DNA from: Arthrobacter agilis
GTDB taxonomy: Bacteria; Actinomycetota; Actinomycetes; Actinomycetales; Micrococcaceae
Assembly (NCBI RefSeq): GCF_006494655.1
Contig: NZ_VHIM01000004.1
Location: forward strand, 310,001 to 374,000
Length of the DNA stretch: 64,000 nt
Direction: 5' to 3'
Shown here: in pieces, positions 41,781-49,832 of the stretch
How positions within the stretch are numbered: position 1 is the stretch's first letter
Layout: every line of letters begins with the position of its first letter
Made by a program: the position numbers and the translations under genes
The notes under the pieces: model-generated
Told to the model about the DNA's origin: nothing
Seen by the model: only the letters and a program-made list of their open reading frames with translations
Databases searched by the model: none

Positions 41781-41792
41781 TGAACCGGTTCA
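41781..41792. promoter_or_regulatory. LacI-type operator palindrome
   Basis: TGAACCGGTTCA, a perfect 12-base dyad with the central CG step typical of LacI/GalR operators, in the gap between the divergent isomerase operon and its LacI-family gene; both promoters would be covered. Confidence 0.75.
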
Positions 41793-41851
41793 GATACTAG
41801 GAAGAACCTAGGGGATAGCGAGGGGCCGGTCAAGGAAAACCTGAGGCTATT

Positions 41852-42880
41852 GTGTTAGCCATGGCCAAGGAAACCATCGCCGGTCTGGCGAAGAGGCTGG
41901 GCATTTCGAAGGCATCCGTCTCCTATGCCCTGAACGGTCAGCCGGGTGTCAGCGAGGTGACACGGCGCCGTGTCCTCGACCTGGCCGAGGAACTGGACTG
42001 GTATCCCAGCTCCTCGGCGCGTGCTCTCTCCCGCTCCCGCGCGGGGGCGGTCGGCATGGTGCTGTCCGCCGATCCGCTGCTCATCGGCACCGAGCCCTAC
42101 TACATGGGACTCCTGGCCGGGATCGAGTCCGCCCTCGCGGAGGGAGACATGGCCCTGATGCTGCGCATGGTGGGCAAGGACCCGCTCCAGGAACACGCCA
42201 TCTACGAGCGCTGGTCCGGTGAGCGCAAGGTCGACGGCGTGCTCCTGTTCGACCACCTGCACGACGATCCGAGGCCCGCCCTCCTCGAACGGCTGGGGCT
42301 CCCGTTCGTCCTGCACAGCGCGCCCGAATCCGCCCGCCCCACATCTTTCTCCGGAACCACGACGGACCATGATTCCGATTCCGCGAGGATCGTCGACCAC
42401 CTGCACGCGACGGGGCACCGGTCCATCGCGCACGTCTCCGGCCCCCACTCGTTCGTGCACGAGGAAGAGCGCATCCGCGGCGTCCGCGAGCGGGCCGACG
42501 GGTACGGCATGACGGTGGTGCAGTACGAGGGGAGCTACGCGCTCGAGGCAGGACACGACGCCATCGCCCTGCTCCTACGGGCTGCTTCCGCACCGCCCAT
42601 CAGCGCCGTGGTGCTCGGTAACGACCTCATGTCGATGGGCGCCCTCCTCGCCCTGCGTGAGCTCGGGCTGCGGTGCCCGGAGGACGTCGCGATCGTGAGC
42701 TGGGACGACTCCCTCCATTGCCAGCTCGCCTCGCCGTCGGTCACTGCACTGTCCCGCAACACCGTCCTGCAGGGCAGGGTGGCAGCCGAACTCCTGCTCC
42801 TGCTCCTCGACTCGGGGACGCTGCAGACCCGGTCCATGCCGAGCAGCGAGCTGGTGGTGCGGGCGAGCACCGGGGGCTGA
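41852..42880 (+). CDS. LacI-family transcriptional regulator
   Basis: 342 residues. Helix-turn-helix IAGLAKRLGISKASVSYALN is followed by a hinge helix (SSSARALSRSRAGAVGMVLS) and a periplasmic-binding-protein-like core with ISAVVLGNDLMSMGALLALR and IVSWDDSLHCQLASPSVTAL. Probably autorepresses and represses the divergent Gfo/Idh/MocA and isomerase genes. Start uncertain: GTG 41852 has GAGG five bases upstream; ATG 41861 is nine bases on. Effector unknown. Confidence 0.93.
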   Translation: MLAMAKETIAGLAKRLGISKASVSYALNGQPGVSEVTRRRVLDLAEELDWYPSSSARALSRSRAGAVGMVLSADPLLIGTEPYYMGLLAGIESALAEGDMALMLRMVGKDPLQEHAIYERWSGERKVDGVLLFDHLHDDPRPALLERLGLPFVLHSAPESARPTSFSGTTTDHDSDSARIVDHLHATGHRSIAHVSGPHSFVHEEERIRGVRERADGYGMTVVQYEGSYALEAGHDAIALLLRAASAPPISAVVLGNDLMSMGALLALRELGLRCPEDVAIVSWDDSLHCQLASPSVTALSRNTVLQGRVAAELLLLLLDSGTLQTRSMPSSELVVRASTGG

Positions 42881-43120
42881 CGCCGACCACCGCTACACCG
42901 CCCGCTCGTCGGCCTGGTCACCGGCCTCCTGTCCCTGCTACTGGGCCTGACCCTGCTCGCCGCACCCGTGCTCGGACATGCAGGTGGAGGAGAAACCGCG
43001 GCACGGAGCTGTGTCGCAATTTCTCCCCCGGCTCGCGCTCGCTAGTCTGGGGAAGGGCAGTTCTGCCCCGACGACCGTCGCGGTGATCGGGGAGCCGCGG
43101 GCCGATCTATCGAGGTACCC

Positions 43121-44311
43121 ATGCATCGACCGCACCTGACCGTAGCCGAACAACCCTCCCCTCGAACCTCCCCCTCCGCTGTCCGGCCGCGGGTCCTGGT
43201 CGTCGCCACAGGTCGGGACCGCGGCGCACTGGCCGCCGTCCGCGCCTTCAGCGCAGCCGGCTGGTACGTGGGAGTGGGCACCCCGGAGGGCGGCGGGGTC
43301 CTCGGCTCCTCCCGCGCCTGCGATGTCACCTACCGCGTGCCCCGCCCCCGACACGACGGCACCGCGTTCGTCGACGGGGTTCGCAGGGCCGTGTCCGCAG
43401 GTGGCTTCGACGTCGTCTTCGGTGGCGGCGACGACTGGATGGCTGCCCTCTCCGCGTACCGTTCCCAGCTCCCCCTCCCGGTCGCGCATCCCGCCTTCGA
43501 CGTCGTCGAGACCATCCTCGACAAGGTCCGGCTCGCCGAGTACGCGGAGAAGGCGGGCATCACCTCCCCGCACACCGAGCTGGCCTCCGACCAGGCGCTC
43601 GCGGACTGGCAGGGGCCCGTCGTCGTGAAGTGCAAGGAGCACTGGGCGCCGAACCAGACGCGCCCGCTGCGGATCGAGGCGAAGCTCTTCGCGACGGCGG
43701 CCGACGCCCGCCCGCAGGTGGAACGCATCCGGGCCGCGGGCGCACAGCCGATCCTCCAGGCGCCCGTGGACGGCTCGCTGGGCGCGCTCATCGGCGTCTT
43801 CCACGACGGGCGGCTGCACGGACGCACGCAGCAGGAGTCCACGCGGTTGTGGCCCACCCCGAACGGAGCGTCGGCTCGAGCGCGCACGGTCCCGGTGGAC
43901 GAAGAGCTCGCGGCCAGGGTGGAGGCCATGCTCCTGGAACTCGGGTGGCACGGCCTCGTCGAACTGCAGTTCCTCACCGGTGACGACGGCGTCCCGTACC
44001 TGATCGACTTCAACGGCAGGTTCTACGGGTCGCTGGCACTGGCGGAATCCGCGGGGCACGGGCTTGTGCGCACGTGGGGAGAGCTGACGCTCGGCCTCGA
44101 GCCTCCTGCCCTCCCCGACGCGACGCCGGGCAAGCGCTACTCCTGGTTCGCCGGGGACCTGAGGCGTGCACGGCGCGAGCGGCGCGGCGGTCTCGTGCGC
44201 GATGTCGCCGAGACCCTGCGGTGGTCCCTCACAGCCCGGCACAGCACGTGGGACGTGACGGATCCCCGGCCGTCGGTGGCCCTGGCGCTCGGTCGGTTGC
44301 GCAGGCATTGA
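43121..44311 (+). CDS. ATP-grasp enzyme, carbamoyl-phosphate-synthase-like
   Basis: 396 residues. After a 22-residue leader comes a Rossmann-like pre-ATP domain (RPRVLVVATGRDRGALAAVR), then the ATP-grasp core: LDKVRLAEYAEKAGITSP, GPVVVKCKEHWAPN, and the metal site VPYLIDFNGRFYGSLALAES. A basic C-terminal tail follows. Probably ligates an acid to an amine in envelope or secondary metabolism. It is convergent with a MurJ-like flippase gene, so a shared glycoconjugate or peptidoglycan role is conceivable but not demonstrated. Confidence 0.8.
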   Translation: MHRPHLTVAEQPSPRTSPSAVRPRVLVVATGRDRGALAAVRAFSAAGWYVGVGTPEGGGVLGSSRACDVTYRVPRPRHDGTAFVDGVRRAVSAGGFDVVFGGGDDWMAALSAYRSQLPLPVAHPAFDVVETILDKVRLAEYAEKAGITSPHTELASDQALADWQGPVVVKCKEHWAPNQTRPLRIEAKLFATAADARPQVERIRAAGAQPILQAPVDGSLGALIGVFHDGRLHGRTQQESTRLWPTPNGASARARTVPVDEELAARVEAMLLELGWHGLVELQFLTGDDGVPYLIDFNGRFYGSLALAESAGHGLVRTWGELTLGLEPPALPDATPGKRYSWFAGDLRRARRERRGGLVRDVAETLRWSLTARHSTWDVTDPRPSVALALGRLRRH

Positions 44312-44371
44312 CCGCGCGGCCCGCCGAAGCACAAGCGGCCCGACGACGCACACGCAGGCTGTCCCGGGTGC

Positions 44372-45901
44372 CTAGCGGCGCCGGACGGCCCGGAGCATCT
44401 CGAGGGGCACCAGGCGCTCCGGCGCGCGCAGCAGCATCAGTCCGAGCACGTAGGCGCCGAGCATCATGCTGCCGATCAGCGCGCCCTCGAGCAGCGGGCC
44501 CACCTCCGGGAGCATCGCCGCCAGGAAGCGCCCGGTCAGGTGTCCCACGGCCACCGTCGCGGCCCCGATCACGGTGGCCCGCACGAGGAGCTTCCGGGTA
44601 GCTGCGCCGTCGACCGCCCCGTGGCGGCGGGCCAGCAGCACCCCGTTGGCGATGGCCGCGAAGACGAGCGACATGCTCGTGGCGACGGCGATGCCTGCAA
44701 CCCCCAGGACGGGTGCGAGGAGGATGTCTCCCACGACATTGATGACCATCGCCACCACGGAGACCAGCACGGGAGCCCTCGCATCGCCGAGCGCGTACGA
44801 CGTGCTCACGAGCACCTGCCGCACCCCCATGGCAACGAGCGCGGGCGCGTACCAGAGCACGGCGACAGCTGTTGCGGCGGAGTCATCGGCCGTGAACTCG
44901 CCGCGCCCGTAGGCGACGCGCACGAGGGGCAGGGCAGCGACCATGAGCACGAGCGTGAGGGGCACGAGTACCGTCACCGTCACCGACAGTCCCCGGGAGA
45001 CGAGGCGGCGCACCTCCGGGAGATTGCCCGCGGCAGCGCCGAGCGCCGGGTAGAGGGGTACCAGGAGGGATGCGATGAGCAGGGTCTCGGGCAGGTTGAC
45101 GAGGCGCCACCCGTAGGAGAGCGCCGTGATGGCGCCGTCGCCGAGGGTGGAACCCACCGCGCGGTCCACGAGGGAATTGACGTTGCTGATCGCGCTCCCC
45201 ACGAGCAGCGGGGGCATGAGCCGCGCGATCTCCCGGAAGCCCGGGTGGCGCAGACCGAGCCGTGGCCGCACCCTCAGCCCCAGCGCGGCGAGCGGCGGGA
45301 ACTGCAGCACGAGCCGCGCGGCGGAGCCGATGACGAAGCCGATCGCCAGCGCCTGGATCCCGTAGCGCGGACCGAACAGGCCGGCGGCTCCGATCATGAT
45401 GATGTTGAACGGCACGCCCTGGAGCGAGGACCACACCACCCTGCCGTGGGCCTGTGCCACGGCGGCGAGGAGGTCGGTCCCGGCGATGAGCACGGTGGCC
45501 AACAGCACGATCCGCGTGAGCATCACCGCGAGCTCCGCCTGCTCCCCTTCGAAACCGGGGGCTAGAAGGGCCGTCACGGGTGCCGCCAACAGACCGACGA
45601 CGACGGCGCCCAGGCCGAGCACCACCATGGTGACGGTGATGGCCGTGTCGAAACTACGGTGGCTGCGGCACGCCGCGCCCTCGGCTTTCACCTCGCGGGC
45701 GATCACGGGGGTCACCGACCGGGCCATCGCGTACGCCACCAGGCCGAGCACCACGTTCATGAGGCCCTGAGCCACGAGATAGGCATCGAGGTCCGGGCCC
45801 GCACCGTACACCGCCGCGATGACGACATCCCGCAGGAAACCGAAGATGGTCGACACCGCGGTGAGCGCAGTGACCACGACGGCGGCACGCGAGACGCTCA
45901 C
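44372..45901 (-). CDS. MurJ/MVIN-type lipid-linked saccharide flippase
   Basis: 509 residues with about fourteen helices. The N-terminus has the MurJ-like motif ALTAVSTIFGFLRDVVIAAV, followed by AYAMARSVTPVIAREV. An AGGAGG lies seven bases before GTG 45901, so I prefer this start over an ATG 15 codons earlier. True MurJ in actinobacteria is usually longer and sits near trxB/parA; the location here suggests a second, accessory flippase for an exported polysaccharide precursor (inference). Confidence 0.85.
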   Translation of the reverse strand: MSVSRAAVVVTALTAVSTIFGFLRDVVIAAVYGAGPDLDAYLVAQGLMNVVLGLVAYAMARSVTPVIAREVKAEGAACRSHRSFDTAITVTMVVLGLGAVVVGLLAAPVTALLAPGFEGEQAELAVMLTRIVLLATVLIAGTDLLAAVAQAHGRVVWSSLQGVPFNIIMIGAAGLFGPRYGIQALAIGFVIGSAARLVLQFPPLAALGLRVRPRLGLRHPGFREIARLMPPLLVGSAISNVNSLVDRAVGSTLGDGAITALSYGWRLVNLPETLLIASLLVPLYPALGAAAGNLPEVRRLVSRGLSVTVTVLVPLTLVLMVAALPLVRVAYGRGEFTADDSAATAVAVLWYAPALVAMGVRQVLVSTSYALGDARAPVLVSVVAMVINVVGDILLAPVLGVAGIAVATSMSLVFAAIANGVLLARRHGAVDGAATRKLLVRATVIGAATVAVGHLTGRFLAAMLPEVGPLLEGALIGSMMLGAYVLGLMLLRAPERLVPLEMLRAVRRR

Positions 45902-46091
45902 TCGGCCGCCTCCTGATGTTCCGTGCCCGTTCCGAACCCCGCTCATCTAAGCATGGGAAGGCAGGACGGGTCATGTCGGGGGCGTGCCCGCCCCGCGCTC
46001 CTGCGCTCACCGGACGGTCCGACAGGTACCGGACCGGCATCGTCGCATCGTCGCTTCGTACAGCCATCTCCGTCAGCCACCGGCCTCTACG

Positions 46092-46574
46092 ATGAGCATC
46101 ATGGACAGCCCCGGACAACGCCCCCTCCCGTCGGAGCGCGACGCCGAGGAGCGGCAGCTCGCGATCACCCTGGTGCCACGGGATTCCGACGGCACCTTCG
46201 ACGGCGCCGCAGCCGCTCTGGGCCTCACGGCGTCAGCCGGGGTGAAGACCCTGGTGGTCAAGGTGAGCGGAGGCGCCACCGTCTTCGTCCTGATCCCCGG
46301 GACACGCCGCCTCGACTGGACGAAGCTGAGGGCATTGCTGCAGGTGAACAAGGCGGCGCTGGTGACACCGGAGGCCGCGCTCGAGGTGACGGGCTACGAG
46401 CCCGGCACCATCACGCCCCTCGGCAGCCGGAGCATGCTCCCGGTCTATGCGGATGAGCGCATCGCCGGCGGGCGGATCGGCATGGGGTCCGGCTCGAGCG
46501 GGTTCCTCCTGTTCACCGACGCGGATCCCCTGCTGGCGTCCCTGGAGGCTGTGAGCGGGGACATCACGTCCTAG
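46092..46574 (+). CDS. YbaK/EbsC-type aminoacyl-tRNA deacylase
   Basis: 160 residues forming a single YbaK editing domain: GVKTLVVKVSGGATVFVLIP, DWTKLRALLQVNKAALVTPE, AALEVTGYEPGTITPLGSRS and GGRIGMGSGSSGFLLFTDAD. Such proteins hydrolyse mischarged tRNA, for example Cys-tRNA(Pro). The start is ATG 46092 (second ATG 46101); no ribosome site, so leaderless start is possible. The YbaK lysine expected in the middle is present as KVSGG. Confidence 0.85.
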   Translation: MSIMDSPGQRPLPSERDAEERQLAITLVPRDSDGTFDGAAAALGLTASAGVKTLVVKVSGGATVFVLIPGTRRLDWTKLRALLQVNKAALVTPEAALEVTGYEPGTITPLGSRSMLPVYADERIAGGRIGMGSGSSGFLLFTDADPLLASLEAVSGDITS

Positions 46575-46690
46575 CAAGCACGGCGTGTGCGCGGTCCGCT
46601 GCTGCCCGCCGAACTCCAGTGCCCCTCTTGAGGATCGTGCGCAGGCTGCATACCGTGAGACATGGACGCCCGACGACGAAGGAGTTGCTG

Positions 46691-48193
46691 ATGCTGCTTG
46701 CCGAGGCCCTCGAGGGGTTCCCCCCGCCGGTCGCCGTTCCGGCCTCCGACGTGGCCGGACGATCGGCAGGAGCAGTCTTCGTCGTCCTGGATGACGACCC
46801 CACGGGGACCCAGTCCGTCGCCGATCTGCCCGTCCTCACGTCCTGGGCGGTCGAGGACATCGCCTGGGCACTCGAGCAGGGACTTCCCGCGTTCTATGTC
46901 CTGACCAATACACGCAGCCTCTCGCCGTCGGACACTGCAGTGCGCAATCGCGAGATCGCCGCCAACGCCCTGCGGGCAGCACGCCCCTCCGGCACGCAGC
47001 TCCTCTTCGTCTCCCGCAGCGATTCCACGCTGCGCGGCCATTTCCCGCTCGAGACGGATACCCTCGCGTCCACCATCGCGGAGACGACCGGCGCCACCAT
47101 CGACGCCGTGGTCCTGGTTCCGGCCTTCCCGGACGCAGGACGGGTGACGATCGGCTCGGAGCACTACATGCTCGCCGGCGAGGAGCTCACGCGGGTGTCG
47201 GACACCGAATTCGCCCGGGATGCGACCTTCGGCTTCCCCTCCTCGAACCTCCGCGCCTACGTCAGCGCCAAGACGGGCGGGCGTCTCGCCGCGGACGACG
47301 TCCTCTCCCTCACGCTGGACACCATCCGTGGCGGCCCCGAGCAGATCGCGGACCTGCTCGGGACGGCGACCGACGGACGAGCGGTGGTGGCCGACGCCGT
47401 GACGGAGGACGATCTCCGCCTGATCGCTCTGGGCTGCCACCTCGCCCGCACGCGGGGAAGCCGGATCCTCTTCCGCGTCGGCCCGCCCTTCGTCCGGGCG
47501 GCGATCGGACAGGAACCGCACCCACCCCTCACGGCGTCCGAGGTCTACGGGGACAACGCCCCCGGAAGCGGAGGGGGCCTGGTCGTCGTCGGCTCCCATG
47601 TCGGCGTGACCAGCCGGCAACTCCACCACCTGACACTGGCCCGCCCGCAGTGCTCCACCGTGGTGATCGAGGTGGAACAGGTCATCAGCGACACCTCCAG
47701 GCCGGCGCACCTGGACGACGTCGTCACCCGGGCGATCGACGGCCTCGCCACGGGAGACGTGATCGTCCACACCAGCAGGACACTCGTCACCGCATCCGAC
47801 GGCGAGCAGAGCCTCGCGATCTCGCGCGCCGTCTCCGCCGCCGTCGTCGACGTGGTCCGCCGGATTCTCGAGTCCGCGCCACCCCGCTTCGTGATCGCCA
47901 AGGGCGGGATCACCTCCTCCGACGTCGCCGTCCACGGGTTGTCCATCCGCCGCGCCATGGTCCGGGGGCCCATGCTGCCCGGCATCGTGTCCCTCTGGGA
48001 ACCCACGGACGGTCCGGCGCGCGGCATCCCGTACGTGGTGTTCGCAGGGAATGTCGGCTCCGATGCCTCGCTCACCGACGTCGTCCGCACACTCGCGGCG
48101 CACGCCGGTGACGGTGTCAGTGATGGTGCCGGTGATGGAGATCCACCTTCGCCTGCGAATTCGACGCACCCGCCTGCACCCTCCGACCCCTGA
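46691..48193 (+). CDS. Four-carbon acid sugar kinase (DUF1537)
   Basis: 500 residues. N-terminal motif VVLDDDPTGTQS (34-42) and SRSDSTLRGHFPLE form the sugar-acid site; C-terminal VVVGSHVGVTSRQ and VIAKGGITSSDVAV form the nucleotide site. Kinases of this family (DtnK/OtnK) phosphorylate D-threonate, D-erythronate or 2-oxotetronate. ATG with GGAGTTGCTG upstream. The following dehydrogenase gene starts 13 bases after its stop. A low-complexity Asp/Pro/Ser tail of 28 residues ends the chain. Confidence 0.9.
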   Translation: MLLAEALEGFPPPVAVPASDVAGRSAGAVFVVLDDDPTGTQSVADLPVLTSWAVEDIAWALEQGLPAFYVLTNTRSLSPSDTAVRNREIAANALRAARPSGTQLLFVSRSDSTLRGHFPLETDTLASTIAETTGATIDAVVLVPAFPDAGRVTIGSEHYMLAGEELTRVSDTEFARDATFGFPSSNLRAYVSAKTGGRLAADDVLSLTLDTIRGGPEQIADLLGTATDGRAVVADAVTEDDLRLIALGCHLARTRGSRILFRVGPPFVRAAIGQEPHPPLTASEVYGDNAPGSGGGLVVVGSHVGVTSRQLHHLTLARPQCSTVVIEVEQVISDTSRPAHLDDVVTRAIDGLATGDVIVHTSRTLVTASDGEQSLAISRAVSAAVVDVVRRILESAPPRFVIAKGGITSSDVAVHGLSIRRAMVRGPMLPGIVSLWEPTDGPARGIPYVVFAGNVGSDASLTDVVRTLAAHAGDGVSDGAGDGDPPSPANSTHPPAPSDP

Positions 48194-48206
48194 AGAAGGA
48201 CACACC

Positions 48207-49112
48207 ATGACCTCCCAGCACTACACGGCCGCCGTTCTCGGACTCGGTGCCATGGGGCTGCCCATGGCGCGGCGCCTGGCCTCGGGGCTCACGGTCCACG
48301 GCTTCGACATCTCCGCCGAGCGCGTCGACCTCGCCGAGCAGGCCGGCGTGCGCCCCTTCGGGACCGCGGCGTCAGCGGTGGACGGCGCCGACGCCGTCCT
48401 CCTGGCCGTGCGCAACGCCGAGCAGCTCGACACGGTGCTCTTCGGCACGGACGGCATCGCGTCGGCCCTGAAACCAGGAGCAGTGGTCATCATGACCAGC
48501 ACGGTCGGCGTCGACGCCGTGGTGGATGTGGCCCGGCGTCTCGCGGACCTCGGCGTGGAGCTCGTCGATGCGCCACTCTCGGGAGGGCCGGTCCGTGCGG
48601 GCGAGGGCGATCTCCTGATCGTCGTTGGCGCCTCGGCGGCTGCTCGCGACACGGCCGCCCCGGTCCTGGACCTGCTGGCCTCCACGCTCACGGTCGTCGG
48701 CGACAGACCGGGTGACGGCCAGGCCCTGAAGACCGTCAACCAGCTTCTCTGCGGTATCCACATAGCTGCTGCCGCCGAGGCACTGGCTCTCGCCCACGCC
48801 CTGGGCCTCGATGGCGAGAAGACCCTTGAGGCGCTGCAGGCCGGTGCCGCGGCCTCCTTCATGCTGGGCAACCGCGGGCCGCGCATCCTCCAGGCCTGGG
48901 ACGAGGACGGCGCGGAGGTGCTCAGCCGGCTGGACATCTTCGTGAAGGACCTCGGGATCGTGACGACCGCCGCCCGGGCGGCAGCGCTGCCGACCCCGCT
49001 CGCCGCGGCGGCGGAACAGGTGTTTCTGCAGGGCCAGGCGCAGGGCCGGGGTGCACTGGATGATTCCGCCGTCGTCACGGTGGTGGCACCGCGCAAGCCG
49101 TCGGGTTCCTAG
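48207..49112 (+). CDS. 3-hydroxyisobutyrate-dehydrogenase-like sugar-acid dehydrogenase
   Basis: 301 residues. NAD fold AVLGLGAMGLPMARRL (Gly12, 14, 17), substrate loop VDAPLSGGPVRAGEGDLLIV and catalytic Lys175 in ALKTVNQLLCG. Placed 13 bases after the DUF1537 kinase it fits LtnD-type oxidation of L-threonate or D-erythronate to 2-oxotetronate, the kinase substrate (inference). The aldolase/decarboxylase (OtnC) and transporter are missing nearby. AGAAGGA ribosome site. Confidence 0.88.
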   Translation: MTSQHYTAAVLGLGAMGLPMARRLASGLTVHGFDISAERVDLAEQAGVRPFGTAASAVDGADAVLLAVRNAEQLDTVLFGTDGIASALKPGAVVIMTSTVGVDAVVDVARRLADLGVELVDAPLSGGPVRAGEGDLLIVVGASAAARDTAAPVLDLLASTLTVVGDRPGDGQALKTVNQLLCGIHIAAAAEALALAHALGLDGEKTLEALQAGAAASFMLGNRGPRILQAWDEDGAEVLSRLDIFVKDLGIVTTAARAAALPTPLAAAAEQVFLQGQAQGRGALDDSAVVTVVAPRKPSGS

Positions 49113-49169
49113 GCGCTCCGGATCACCACGCCGGAAGCAGCGCTTCTACGGGCGGCCCGAGCGGTTCGG

Positions 49170-49658
49170 TCAGTAACGCGTGAGCACGTCGATGAACTCG
49201 TCGGCCCGGGCAAGGGTCTCGACCATCTTGGCCCGCCGCTCGACAGCGGTGGCCCGGTAGGCGGCCAGGCGGGCTCGCAGGCCCTCGGCCGATGCCTTAT
49301 CGCTGTCCTGCTGCAGGGCGTCGAGCACCGCCAGCAGATCGGTCATCTCTTCGAGCGAGAACCCCAGCGGTTTCATCCGGCGGATCACCATCAGCCGCTC
49401 GAGATCATCCTCGCTGTAGACCCGGAACCCGCCCTCGGTGCGGGACGTCGCCGGCAGGATACCCACCTCGTCGTAGTGCCGGATCGTCCTGAGGGACAGA
49501 CCTGTACGTTCCGCAAGCTCACCGATATGCATGGTGCGCGTCGAGGACGGCGCACCCCCGCCGGTATCAGACGCTTCCGCATCGACTGCCAGCCGATCAT
49601 CGGTCCGATCGGCGTGGCGCCCGGACCGTGCGGCGACCCCCGCTGAGGCATCGTCCAT
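49170..49658 (-). CDS. MerR-family transcriptional regulator
   Basis: 162 residues. About 48 flexible N-terminal residues precede the MerR domain: MHIGELAERTGLSLRTIRHY is the winged helix, GGFRVYSEDDLERL the wing, then RRMKPLGFSLEEMTDLLAVL and a long dimerisation helix. No C-terminal effector domain or cysteine set, so signal unknown. ATG 49658 with GAAGAAGGG upstream is used; the conserved core could also start at residue 42. Divergent from a SulP transporter across a near-perfect dyad. Confidence 0.88.
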   Translation of the reverse strand: MDDASAGVAARSGRHADRTDDRLAVDAEASDTGGGAPSSTRTMHIGELAERTGLSLRTIRHYDEVGILPATSRTEGGFRVYSEDDLERLMVIRRMKPLGFSLEEMTDLLAVLDALQQDSDKASAEGLRARLAAYRATAVERRAKMVETLARADEFIDVLTRY

Positions 49659-49685
49659 CGTTGCCCTTCTTCCCATCGCAGTTAC

Positions 49686-49706
49686 AACCTCACGTGACGT
49701 CAGGTT
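49686..49706 (+). promoter_or_regulatory. MerR-type operator within the SulP promoter
   Basis: A 21-base dyad with arms AACCT/AGGTT and inner ACGT/ACGT; only one symmetric position and the centre break symmetry. Possible hexamers TTACAA (49682-49687) and TAGAGT (49706-49711) leave an 18-base spacer covering the dyad, the architecture MerR regulators act on. Confidence 0.65.
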
Positions 49707-49832
49707 AGAGTTTAACGGTTACTGCGCCTCCCGCAGGCCTTCTGTACACCGGCGTACAGCCTAGCTTCCACGCTCGACCGGCGAACAAGCTCCTCCCGCC
49801 GCCCTGTACTCCGACGCATGAAGGAATCTGTC

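Noticed and set aside
42881-43045. Short hydrophobic stretch after the LacI-family stop
   Set aside because: In the LacI frame it reads as a membrane-like segment (LVTGLLSLLLGLTLLAAPVL) but has no start codon or ribosome site near its beginning, and lies just after the stop; possibly a decayed gene remnant.
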